Source: Leucothrix pacifica
Lineage (GTDB): Bacteria > Pseudomonadota > Gammaproteobacteria > Thiotrichales > Thiotrichaceae
Assembly (NCBI RefSeq): GCF_003172875.1
Contig: NZ_QGKM01000018.1
Span: 1-58,295, forward strand
Reading direction: 5' to 3'
DNA: 58,295 bases
The notes under the pieces were generated by a model. The model saw only the letters and a program-made list of their open reading frames with translations. It searched no databases and was not told the origin of the DNA. The position numbers and the translations under genes are program-made. Numbering within the stretch: position 1 is the stretch's first letter; each line of letters opens with the position of its first letter. Shown piece by piece: positions 16,037 through 26,500 of this stretch.

Positions 16037-17332
16037 ATGACTGATTCCACTAACGACCAACGCAGCCAACAAATCGAAAACAAACTCAGTGCTGCCCGCA
16101 CCAAACTGATTCTGGACAAGCCGTTTCTCGGGACATTAGTGCTGCGCTTACCGCTGCAGGCGGCTAATCCTGCGTGGTGTCCAACCACGGGGACTGATGC
16201 CCGCAAGCTGTATTACAATGCAGAGTACATCGAAGAGTTGCGTGCAGATGAGTTGCAGTTTGTACTTGCGCATGAGGCACTACATTGTGGATTGTCACAC
16301 TTTTCTCGTCGTCAGCATCGCGTAAAGCATCGTTGGGACTTAGCTTGTGATTACGCTATTAACCCGATTCTGCTGGCAGAAGGATTGAAACCGCCACCGG
16401 GTGTGATGGTCCTGCCACAATATGAAGGTATGAGCGCTGAAGAAATCTACCCGCTGATTGATGACAATGATATGTCTGAATCGATGGATCAGCATCTTTA
16501 CGACAAGCCGGATCAAACTCAGGAAGGTGGACAAGATCAGGATGACAATCCACTGGATGATCAGCCGTCCAAGAAAAATCAATCACCAGATAAACCTGCT
16601 GATAATAAAGACAGTGACAGCAATAGCGGTGCATCTAAACAAGCGTTCGATGAATCCGCTGGTGGTAAAGACAAACCGCCTCCTCCACTGGATCAGGCGG
16701 AGGCAGAGCAATTAAGTCTTCAATGGCAACAACGTCTAGCCAGTGCATCCCAGCAAGCGGAACAATCCGGTAAACTCAGTGCAGTTTTAAAGCGTTTAAT
16801 AGAACAACAGCGCCAGTCATTACTCCCCTGGCAAGCCTTGTTAGCACAATACCTGAGTGCGACAGCGCGGGATGATTATAGCTATCAGCGCCCTTCTTCA
16901 CGCCGGGGTGACCCAGCGATTTATCCCACCTTAAAAAGCTCGCAAATCAATATAGCCATTGCACTGGATGTCAGCGGCTCGGTGAGTGATAAGGAATTAA
17001 ACCAGTGTGTCGCTGAGATGAATGCCCTGAAGGGGCAGCTTCGTGCACGAATCACTTTACTAGTTTGCGATGCGGATATTATCGAAGGATTTCCAATGGT
17101 ATTTGAGCCTTGGGAAATGGTGGAACTGCCACAACAAATCGCCGGCGGCGGCAGTACCGATTTTAAACCGGTGTTCGAGTGTTTGAATAGGCAGGATCAG
17201 CAGCCCGATGCGCTGGTGTACTTTACCGATGCCTTAGGAACCTTCCCGCAGTATGAGCCTAATTATCCGGTACTTTGGTTAGTCAAAGGTAAAGGTGACG
17301 TGCCTTGGGGTCAGCGAATTCAGTTTCATTAA
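16037..17332 (+). CDS. VWA-domain protein with metallopeptidase-like N-terminus (431 aa)
   Basis: A DUF2201-type architecture. The N-terminal part has a zinc-peptidase-like HEALH motif (79-83) and resembles putative metallopeptidases. A long acidic, Asp/Gln/Ser-rich and probably disordered linker follows (about 140-225). The C-terminal VWA domain has the metal-dependent adhesion site DVSGS (Asp311, Ser313, Ser315) and a downstream GGGSTDF with the conserved Thr and Asp. It starts 18 bp after the MoxR gene and should be its partner. No signal peptide or membrane helix, so it is cytoplasmic. Whether the HEALH site is catalytic is not known. Confidence 0.88.
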   Translation: MTDSTNDQRSQQIENKLSAARTKLILDKPFLGTLVLRLPLQAANPAWCPTTGTDARKLYYNAEYIEELRADELQFVLAHEALHCGLSHFSRRQHRVKHRWDLACDYAINPILLAEGLKPPPGVMVLPQYEGMSAEEIYPLIDDNDMSESMDQHLYDKPDQTQEGGQDQDDNPLDDQPSKKNQSPDKPADNKDSDSNSGASKQAFDESAGGKDKPPPPLDQAEAEQLSLQWQQRLASASQQAEQSGKLSAVLKRLIEQQRQSLLPWQALLAQYLSATARDDYSYQRPSSRRGDPAIYPTLKSSQINIAIALDVSGSVSDKELNQCVAEMNALKGQLRARITLLVCDADIIEGFPMVFEPWEMVELPQQIAGGGSTDFKPVFECLNRQDQQPDALVYFTDALGTFPQYEPNYPVLWLVKGKGDVPWGQRIQFH

Positions 17333-17395
17333 CATGCTCAACTTCGCCCTATATTGCCCGAATCAAAAAGCTACTTGGCCTTTTGTTTACTGACC

Positions 17396-17809
17396 TTAAA
17401 GATCTAACCAGTTCTCCACTTCCAAGCCATCAGCCCTCTCAAACTCACGTACATTTCGGGTAACAACACAAAGACCAAGAGATAGTGCGTGAGCAGCAAT
17501 CAATAAGTCATTACCACCAATGGGCGTGCCCTGCTTTTCAAGCGCGTGACGAATTTGCCCATACTTCTGCTCTGCTGGCTTTTCCAACGCTAACACATCA
17601 ATTGCAGAAAGAATCACTGATAATCGTTCTTGCAGCTTCACAGAACCTTTTTTCTGGACACCAAACTCCAATTCAGCAGCAACGATAATGCTCGTGCAGA
17701 TAGCTTCCTCACCGACTTGTACAATACGCTTTGCTACTTTGCCTTGTGGGTTTTTCATTAGGTCGGAAATAATATTGGTATCTAACAAATAGCGGTATTG
17801 CTTGCTCAT
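17396..17809 (-). CDS. vapC: PIN-domain ribonuclease toxin, VapC family (137 aa)
   Basis: VapC toxins are Mg-dependent RNases, usually cutting tRNA or rRNA. The acidic PIN-domain residues are visible: Asp in LLDTNIISD near the N-terminus (residue 10), Glu in AAELEFG (about 46), and Asp in GGNDLLIAA (about 99) followed by TRNVREF. Length is normal. The start overlaps the stop of the upstream antitoxin by four bases (ATGA), the classic arrangement. Both genes appear intact, so this should be a working toxin-antitoxin pair. It sits next to the scar of a lost restriction-modification system. Confidence 0.92.
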   Translation of the reverse strand: MSKQYRYLLDTNIISDLMKNPQGKVAKRIVQVGEEAICTSIIVAAELEFGVQKKGSVKLQERLSVILSAIDVLALEKPAEQKYGQIRHALEKQGTPIGGNDLLIAAHALSLGLCVVTRNVREFERADGLEVENWLDL

Positions 17810-18048
17810 AGGTCGATATCATCCAGTGGTAAATCATCAATCTCAGGCACTGACTCTTCCATGGGGGCAAGTGATGCTAATAGCTCTAGCAAAGTAGGCT
17901 TGGTTACAGGTTCTATCACCAAGGTATTACCCACTCGACGAATGACTGCCTCTGAGCCTTCCAGCTCATACTCCTTTGGAATGCGGATAGCTTGATTACG
18001 ACCATTTCGAAATAGGCTGACTTTTCTTTCAGTGTTTGAAGCTTGCAT
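17806..18048 (-). CDS. vapB: VapB-type antitoxin (80 aa)
   Basis: A SpoVT/AbrB-like swapped-hairpin antitoxin: the N-terminal half contains the typical LFRNGRNQAIRIPKEYEL and the following basic and acidic strands that bind DNA. The acidic C-terminal tail would occlude the VapC active site. It precedes vapC with an ATGA overlap and should autoregulate the operon. Two palindromes immediately upstream are good operator candidates. Confidence 0.92.
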   Translation of the reverse strand: MQASNTERKVSLFRNGRNQAIRIPKEYELEGSEAVIRRVGNTLVIEPVTKPTLLELLASLAPMEESVPEIDDLPLDDIDL

Positions 18049-18066
18049 TGCTAACTCCTATAATGC

Positions 18067-18089
18067 GACATATGTCTTTAGCATATGCT
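18067..18089 (-). promoter_or_regulatory. Candidate VapB operator
   Basis: Two perfect 10-bp palindromes, GACATATGTC (18067-18076) and AGCATATGCT (18080-18089), both centred on CATATG and 13 bp apart, lie just upstream of vapB. Paired dyads at this position are what VapBC complexes normally bind. Confidence 0.6.
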
Positions 18090-18170
18090 TACTATTTAAA
18101 GAAAGCAAGTTGCAACTTTGTGACATAATACCGTAGCCCAAACTCTCGAAAATGAAACAGGAAAACAGAA

Positions 18171-18355
18171 ATGCCCACACTCAACTGGATTGGTAAGGAA
18201 GCATTTTAATTGTTGAATACAAAGGTGGTGATCGCTGGAAGGCTGCCGAATCAGACCGGAAAATTGGAAAGCTATGGGCAGAACAGTCTGCTGGAAAGTG
18301 CCAGTATATTATGGTGAAGAATAAGGAGTGGAGTGACATTAGTAGCTTGCTTTAA
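18171..18355 (+). pseudogene. Scar of a type III restriction-modification operon
   Basis: The first 12 codons (from ATG 18171, MPTLNWIGKEAF) match the usual N-terminus of type III adenine methyltransferase (Mod) and end at a stop. In another frame, 18206-18355 encodes 49 residues (VEYKGGDRWKAAESDRKIGK near its start) that look like the very C-terminus of the matching helicase-nuclease (Res) subunit. The two ends of a mod-res operon thus appear fused, with several kilobases of interior deleted. Neither piece can be functional. Family assignment rests on remembered sequence patterns. Confidence 0.7.
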
Positions 18356-18799
18356 GGTAAGAATTAGGTCTCTTCAAGTTCTGCTCTAGCATGTGGCTTT
18401 ACGAAGGCATAAGCTGGTGATTTAAGTATGCCTATTCGAAATTGAAAACTATCACTCGATCATTTTATGGTCTGGTTTGAGAATAAACTGACAAACTATC
18501 TATAAACTCAGGATGACATTTACACAGCAAGATTTACAGACTCCAATGAGGTGTGACAATCCCTCTTCAAAATTAGTCACTCAGTGACAATGGCACAGCG
18601 TTGTGTCAACAACTGACCTTATTCTGTCAGTAATTCCGTCTCTCAGAAAAACATCTAATGATCGATTAATATCTATTTTACAACAACTTAGGATTAAATA
18701 TTAAAAGTTGGCATCCACATTGCAAGTTAATAATCACAAGCAACGACAGACCTACAATAATAAAAACGATAACAATAAGAACTATACCCCTGTCCCCAA
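18356..18799. other. Intergenic region without recognisable gene
   Basis: A/T-rich, with stops in all frames and no gene that I can support. It separates the restriction-modification scar from the structured RNA candidate and may contain that RNA's promoter (a TTGGCA at about 18707 is a possible -35 element), but no convincing promoter pair is clear. Confidence 0.5.
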
Positions 18800-18942
18800 G
18801 CAGTGCCCTGATCTTACCCCGGTGAAGGGCACGAACTTTAAAGACATAGTTTATTCAGAATTTACCAGCAAGCCCCCGAGATAAATAAGCATTATCTCAT
18901 TTGATACGCCCTCTGCTTCCCCCGGCAAAGGGCGTTTTTTGC
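18800..18942 (+). ncRNA. Candidate small RNA with two similar hairpins and a terminator
   Basis: Two hairpins about 100 nt apart share a pattern. The first has arms GTGCCCT (18803-18809) and AGGGCAC (18826-18832). The second has arms ACGCCCT (18906-18912) and AGGGCGT (18929-18935) followed by a T-run, which makes it a good intrinsic terminator. Both loops contain a CTT-CCCCGG-like segment. No open reading frame lies between them and no upstream gene on this strand needs a terminator, which suggests an independent short transcript. I cannot name a family. Confidence 0.45.
18906..18940 (+). terminator. Intrinsic terminator
   Basis: A perfect 7-bp stem (18906-18912 with 18929-18935) is followed by six T residues ending at 18940. 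It faces right, toward the convergent end of the transglutaminase-like gene, and would end the candidate small RNA. Confidence 0.75.
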
Positions 18943-19028
18943 ATCTGGCTGTTGCATAGATAACTGTCTGTAACTGCAAACCAGCTAAGGCTAATCAGCA
19001 GATACAGACATAGCAGTCAATCCATCAA

Positions 19029-20486
19029 CTACTGACGGGACAGTTCAATCAAGCGCTCAACAATTGCTGCCAGAGGTGAACTGTCTGAGATTGAAGCCTG
19101 TTTCGCAGCATTTTGCCAATGTGCAGGTACTGACTCATTAGCAGCCCAACTACCCGTGGCATGCGCATCAAACCGTGTCACCGCTTTGGCGGTTGCATTA
19201 GGCGTCCATAAGAAATCGGGATGCTTATTCATATACCACTCACCACCAATGATCTCGTCATTCGCATCCAGCTCAAGGTCGTAGTAATAATCCACCTTTT
19301 GAATCAAATCATTCTCTGGCGTGTCTGGTGTGTTTTGTGTGGGATCAGTCTCCACCACATAAGCCAGCTCCATATGAATGCCAACCAGACTACGCGCATT
19401 GCTGCTACGATATTTGCTGAAACGATCATTCGACAGACCACTCATCGGCACTTTGGCCTCTGCCAGTGAGTTGGCGTAAGTAAATGATTCCGTATTGAAA
19501 TAGCGATAGGTATAAGCATGAATCGGCTGATTCCACACTTCATAGTCGTAGGTCACATCCAGCACCACACTGCGCTTAGAGTGGCCGATTTGATTCACCA
19601 CAGACATATGCCAGGTGCCAGGATTAGTATCAAAGCCTTCCTGAGACGTCACACGACCATTCTCATCCTGCGCTGGCTCTTTCTCATTACAGCGACCACC
19701 AATAAACTTGGTACGCGGCATCACCTTTGCCCATAGTAATGAGGCGAGTGCTTTGATATCCGCAGGGTAAAACGTGATGGTTGTGCCATCGGCTGCTCTG
19801 ACTTTGATGGCTTTTTGAGGGCGATCCAACATGTAAGCTGCCGGTGCCCAGCCGTGGCAGATACCCATCCATGATTCGACTTCACCGTATTGCTCGTAAT
19901 AACCCTGACCTTCTGCCCACATGGCGCGGGTAAGGCTATAATTCTTATCACCGACTAAAGCATCGTATTTTTCTGAAGGCGACAGTCTGTCAATTTTACT
20001 GGCACTGCCTGACTGAAGTATTTTGTCCGGTCGGTTTGCTGCGACGTAATCGTAGTTTTCTTTCCAATCAGACGAGGCAGGAAATTCAGGATCCGCATAA
20101 CGCTTACCTAATACGCCTGTGTAAAGCGCCCAGTAGTCATCGGACCAAGGCGACTCGCCTAATGAGGCCTCGGTGAGATTCGCACTTTCCATAGACTCAA
20201 GGTCTTTATAGCGCAGCTCATCCACTAAGTTTTGTGCTAAGTCATTGGACTGAAAAGCGGCCCGTGCACCCATGTCCTCACCCGCTGACAACATGGCGCG
20301 GAAGCCATCGCGTATCGCAATATAGTCCATTTGCTCTACATTTTTTTCAGAAAACAGACTGCAACCTTCGACGACTTCACCGTCGGCATCCATCTTTGCA
20401 GGATGCTGATTCATAAAGGCTACTGAATCTTTTAGAAACTCCTGAAGCGATGCATTTATCTTATCTTGTCGTTTTTGATCTGACAT
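19029..20486 (-). CDS. Transglutaminase-elicitor-like protein (485 aa)
   Basis: The central part resembles the transglutaminase elicitor family first known from Phytophthora. A papain-like triad can be proposed: Cys210 in GICHGWAPAA, His293 in GTWHMSV and Asp310 in VVLDVTYDYE. The N-terminal 110 residues are helical and unrecognised. There is no signal peptide, which is unusual for this family and suggests an intracellular protein or an unconventional exit. GGGAG lies eight bases before the ATG. It starts 45 bp after the 2054-residue CHAT/hydrolase gene in the same direction, so the two probably form an operon. A cysteine protease or crosslinking enzyme is possible. Confidence 0.7.
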   Translation of the reverse strand: MSDQKRQDKINASLQEFLKDSVAFMNQHPAKMDADGEVVEGCSLFSEKNVEQMDYIAIRDGFRAMLSAGEDMGARAAFQSNDLAQNLVDELRYKDLESMESANLTEASLGESPWSDDYWALYTGVLGKRYADPEFPASSDWKENYDYVAANRPDKILQSGSASKIDRLSPSEKYDALVGDKNYSLTRAMWAEGQGYYEQYGEVESWMGICHGWAPAAYMLDRPQKAIKVRAADGTTITFYPADIKALASLLWAKVMPRTKFIGGRCNEKEPAQDENGRVTSQEGFDTNPGTWHMSVVNQIGHSKRSVVLDVTYDYEVWNQPIHAYTYRYFNTESFTYANSLAEAKVPMSGLSNDRFSKYRSSNARSLVGIHMELAYVVETDPTQNTPDTPENDLIQKVDYYYDLELDANDEIIGGEWYMNKHPDFLWTPNATAKAVTRFDAHATGSWAANESVPAHWQNAAKQASISDSSPLAAIVERLIELSRQ

Positions 20487-20531
20487 TTGAATCTCCCTTG
20501 CTCGCGCTTTAAATCATTGGTTTTTAAATTC

Positions 20532-23500
20532 TCACAACTTACCTAAGCCAACAGCAACTGCCGCCAGTACTTTGGCTTTGTAGCTATTATCGGCCTTACT
20601 GCTTCCTCCTTTGGGTTTAATCTTTTTAAGAAAATCACTTAAATAATGTAGCTGCTCCACGGCTGACGAAAACTGCCGGTTGCTTCTCGGTACATCCTGC
20701 ACGGACTCTTTGTATAAACACAGTAATCGCTCGGCATGCTCATCCGTATCCCTATCCCTATCAACATCGTCAGGTAAATCATCGAGTAAGAACAGCGCAA
20801 CCTCAGCATCGGCAACCATGACCGCGGCAAAGAAACTATGCTTTTTCTTGAAACTACGACGCGATGCTTCCTGCGCTTTCTCCACTAGCTGGCGATAGTT
20901 TTTTACTTCCTCGCCCAACAAACCACTGAGTTGCAGATGATTAATCATGGCATATGGATCAAAATTATAGTCAAAGGAAACACCTTCTGCCTTGCGATAA
21001 GCCTCATTACTCAGATTCAGCATTTGAGTAATCTTATTCCAACTCGGCCTTTGCTTTCTTGAAAGGATGACGGCTTTGCGTTTGTAGGCACTACCGAGCA
21101 AGGCATAGCGCTCGGTATTGATTGCGCCATTACTGGCATTGCTCTCGCTCATCCCAGCTAACTCATGTATTTCCTGGGTGATATTAAGCAGTCCTTTTAA
21201 TCGCTCTATTGCCTGATCGATTAGTCGGTTGGATTCATCGGTATTTTGATTCTTTAACGCCAGCAAACGCTTTTTAGTGTCTTCATTGGTTTCTTGCTTG
21301 ATTTCAATTTCAAGTTTTTTCGCTTCTGACGACAAGGCTTCGGCCTGTTTGGCTTCAAGATTTCCCAGATTTTGCACCGCTTCGATCGGCACACGCTTAT
21401 CAAAGTCACGCTCATGAATCGCTCGCTGGAAGGCTTGTCGCGCTTGCGCGAAACCTTCCGGAAGAATGCTGCCGTATAGGCTTGCCAGTTGATATTGTGT
21501 GCTCGGCCGGTCTATCCATTCCTTAGGGACTTTAGCCAAACGCTGCTCAATATTTCTGGACAGCTCTTCAAAACTGTAAGGCTCTGAGGTCGCTGTTTTA
21601 TGTTCTAAATCAACCCCGATACTGGTCAGTTGGGAGCTTAACTCCTGCGGCGCCACTGGCATCCAGCTGCTATCGTCATAAGCGGTGTCCTCGGTAGCTT
21701 TGAGCACATAGTTCGGATCACCATAGGCTTGATACGCGCCCCAAGTGTTTAAATTGGGATGCATTTTGTAGGTATTCTTTCGGGCTTCAAATACCGCATC
21801 ACCAAAAGCAATACCCTTACCAACGAATTGCTCAAAGAAGGTTTCAGAGAAGGTACAAGCCGCTCGGTCATCAACCGCCCAGCCTGCCGCAATCACACAG
21901 CGCACGCCCATTTCTATCAACTCACGCGACACACTGTAAGCCAGGCGATTGTAGCTGGCATTTGCTGAACCATCAGTCTTGGCCAGATGGCAGCAATTCA
22001 GGAATACCAAATCTGGCACAACTTCCATCTGCCCTATTTCAGCAGCGGTCAGCATTACTCCATCCGATAACACTACACCGGTGCGTAACTTGCCGTCGTT
22101 GCGACTGCGGATATTCACTTCACCATGCGCTGCAATCATCAGAATACGATAAGGCTTTTTAAATAACACGTTGAACACATCCAGCGCACTGTGATGAGCC
22201 GGATCGCTTTCCTGATGGGGATACAGTTTTTCAACCTGATACTCATGATTGACCAGAGTATCCGTCACTTGTTTGGCTTCTTTAACGGCGCCTGTTAGTG
22301 AGGTCAGACTGCCATCGCTATCTTTGTCCGGTTCATGGTTAGTATCAAAATGGTGAAGGAATCCGGCGGTTGAAGGGTTACCAATCACACAAGCATTCTG
22401 ATCAGTGCTAGCAATCACATTTTGACGGAATCGGGTAGATACCAACTGACGTACCATGGCTACTTTCTGAGCCAGCGGCTCATCATCGGCTTGCAGCATT
22501 TCCCACGGCAGATTCGCCGTGTAGCCATCCAGCACCAGCAATAAACGCTCGGTCTGGCGCATGGTCGATTTGAAATCAACCGGCATCATTAGCTGAAATA
22601 AAGTCCGGCAGATGTCTTCATTATAATAACGGTCTGAAATTGCATCTTTAATCAATGCCTCAATCAGTCCCGGCTGGCGTTGCTGATTAATCGCCTCAGC
22701 CCTAGCCCGCTCTGACAGGTACACATACTTCAGGCGCTCCGCCACCACGGGCGGACGGGTAGCATGACTAAGTCCTTTATGGTCTTCATCCTTGTCTGCG
22801 CCCATTTGCTTTTTAACGGCATCCATCACCTGCTTAGGAATCGGCGATACCAGTTTGCTTTCATAGCACTCTGCCGGACACTGAGAATCTAATTGGTCAG
22901 CATCGGTCACCATCAGTCGCGACCAATAACCAGAGCCTGTTGAGCGTTCACTCAGACGTTCCCGCATACCTTTAAAGAACTGCAACTCTGACTCAGGCAC
23001 GATACGCGCTTCAAACTGCTTGAGGTCTTTTTCTAAGCGATGCGGTAAGTCGCGAACGGTGTAAGCGGCCGTGATAGCGGTATCACGATAGAACTCTATA
23101 AACTCCAGATTACCAATGGCACGGCCGGGTTGTTGCTTGGACTTTTTGTATCGGTACTGTTGATTAGCCGCACAGACACCCCGAACAATCGCCTCAATTG
23201 AAGCGGCCACCGTGATGTGTGTGGTCGAGTTGTAACCAATTAGCAGACTGCAGATTTTCAGGTCAGTCATGCCTTTATTATCATTGCTGGCCAATGCGTC
23301 AGCGTGTGCTGTTTGGCATTCGCTGGTATGTAACAGATACTGCAGCACACCGTCGCGCACGGTATTGGTCAGATTATCGGCCGTGATGGTATTCCAATCA
23401 CCCAATCCAACAATAATGGCTCCGCGACCACTTCCTCGCTTCACATCTTCTGTCGTGCGAGGGTTTAGCACTATCGTACTGGTACCGATTTCACCGGCAT

Positions 23501-26500
23501 ACACACCCAATCGCTCACGTTGTCTGAGGGCGCCATTCACCAAATTCAAATCAATATGATGCTCCGCCCCTGCAATGGAATCACTGACGTAATGCCCGCA
23601 CATTAGAGGGCTCTGCACAAACCGCAGGTCAGTCGCTTTCACACTAACATTCAGAACCTGTGTGGTATCCGGAATCGGGTTGCGATGAGGTCTGCCACCA
23701 AAGAATGACAAGGCGATATCTTCAGCACCCGGTTGCAATACCGGGCCGGCATCATAGCGATAAGAGGCAACCGAACTGCTGCGGGTACGTGGCGGTTTAT
23801 CACTGAGCTGTGTGGTTTTACCTTTGCGCAACAGATCGGTAATTGCTGCAAAATACTCAGAGCTGTTGGTCAGATTAGAGTGCGGTACCGGCATATACCA
23901 GTAGCGATCATCAGCCAGTGACTCGAGGCGACCAGAGTCCCAGCTAACCGAACCATCACCGCGAACTGTGCCGTGCATATATAGCCGCTCGTCTTTATGA
24001 CTGATCCCGCAAGGCGTGTGACCATCTAGACCAAACACATAAGACACTTTGTTCGCATACGGGAATCCACCTTCCTGATGCTGACGTTCCAGCAATTTCC
24101 ACAGGGCTTTGACTTCGGCCAAATCATCCGGCGTTGGTTGAGACCCTAACTTACCTTTTTTGTAACGGAACCAGAGATCACTATTGTATTTGCGCAGGGT
24201 TTCCCAAGTACTCTGCTGATCATAGTTCTCCAGCGCTAAGTGCTTGCTATCCAGCCCTTGCAGACCTGTATCACTAAACCCTTTACGCGGCAGCAACTGC
24301 AAGGTTCCCTGAAAACTACCGATGATGCTGATGATTTCCTGAAGGTCATGATGGAAGTCGAGTACCGCCAGCTTTCTGACCGAGTCGCCCTTGCCCATGA
24401 GATTTTCAACCATGGAATGTGAGCCGTTGTTAGGCGTACCCAGCATTACAAAGTAACCGTCATGTTCTGTCGCGATGTCTTTCCATAAATCCGGATTGGC
24501 CGCAATCATGGTTCGCACGACCAGACCACCCATGCTATGGGCTAAAAAGCAGACCTGCCTATTTGATTGATCCTGAATTTTATCAATGCGTTTCTTAACC
24601 ACCTTGGCCAATTCAGCGGCAGATTCTCTAATGGATTGTCGCCAGTCATAGGCGAAGCTAATGACCTCATGTTCCTGACTCAGGTGGTTTTCCAGATCAC
24701 CGTAGTAGCGTTGGAATAGGCCTTCTGCCCTGACGTTCTCCTTGTCAATCACGATCTGACCAATACCGCCGGCAGCCAAGTCAAAAGGATCGAACCAAAC
24801 CCGATCACCCTCACCCTTGCCTTGCTCTGGCTTGGCGATCTCCAGATGACTTCCCATAATTCCCGGCAGGTAAAATATAATGGGTGCGTCATCAGGTAGC
24901 TTGACGGCACTGCGGTCAACCGCAACAGTGCCTTCCAGCGGCTCGTCCAGCTTTAATTCGAAGTCGGTGGGAATGGGGCTGAAAGTAGCGAGTTCTTGTG
25001 GCTTGTCTGTTGTTATCCAACTGCACAAGGCACGACGAGTATCCGGTCTTTCAAAGTAGCGAAAGTGATTGACCTGCTGACCTTTGGCGTAGTACTCGCG
25101 CGTTTTATTGCGTCGTGCCAGACCTGCGCGCATGGATTGAGTATCCACCACGAAATCATTATCGAAGTGGTCAAACATGATCCAGTCAGTCATCATAACA
25201 GCGATTCGCTTCAGCACACCGCCACTATCACCATCCGCATCACCGGCAATGACCGCCATATCGATGCCTTCAGTTCGTTTTGCCTGTGCCAGTAGCACAG
25301 TCATTGGTGAACTTGGCAACATGGCCTCAATACCCGGTATCAAACGCGGATCGATCCGCTTTTGTGCCACCTCCAACACGATACGACGAAAGGCTGACAA
25401 GGTCGCCCCCCCCACAGTACCAACAGCAGGAATCAAACCGATACCGAAGTTAAGGAGTGACAACATACTGGACAAAAACAAGTCCAGGTTGTCCGCCAGT
25501 AAGGTCGTTCCACTGGCTGGCGAGGCCACGCGCATATAGCGTTTAATCGTGAAGTTTTTTTCTTTAAGAATATCGCGCAACTGTCTTAGCTGCTTGCGTT
25601 CTTCTTTGCTGATGGCTTCGCGTAATTTGGTATTTTCTTCAGACTCCCTACCCTCATTCACCCCGTCTTCTTCTAGTACCGGCTTGCGCTGGAAACGACT
25701 AATCATGTCGTCAGTAAACTCAGCAATACACAATAAGTCGCCGACTAAGCCTCCGCGTGAGTGAGTGATGAGCGAGAGAGTGGTGTTTTTTGGGAGTGTT
25801 TTTGCCAGTAAAATGGCATTTTCTAAGGGGCTCTCAGAGAAGGTGCGATGTTCAAAACCATACACGTGACCGGCAAAGCCATGCGTTAGATTATCCCAGC
25901 AACCCTCATCATTGCCTTCGCGCAGCTTGCCGAAACTCCCGACAGTGCTTGAGGCTGTGCCATGAATGAATACCAGTATTGGTTGCTTCTTCTCTGCTGC
26001 TTTGACTAGAGATTCATTATCTGCATCCACACGATTCTTTTGCTGAATCTGTGCCTGCGTGCCCCACTGGTACAGTCCCGGCTCACCATCTAAGCGCGAT
26101 TCAATCGCCCACATTAAAGCTTTAGCACCCGCCCACGATGCACTGGCATGAGCCAGATTTTCAAACTCTTCACCCACTTTTTCTTTGAGCAATTCGAGCG
26201 CTTTGTCTTTCGCCGCTTCCACCAAACCATCCGGTTTAATATTGAGCACTGACAGCGTCGACCAAATCCAGTTGCCGATACCCCGCGCTGCTGCCTCTTC
26301 ATCTTGCAGCACATTAAGATTAATCTGTTCTGTTCCATCAGCCGATGGCTCAACAGCAGAGTCCGGATACAAGCGTTTTAAATCCGCTTTTAGTTTGTCA
26401 GCACGAATAATGATGGTGGTGCCATCGGTGGCTTCCAGTGTCAGCAGACGATTATCTTCGATCGTTTTTTCACTAACGCTCGCCTCACTGTCTCGTGCTG

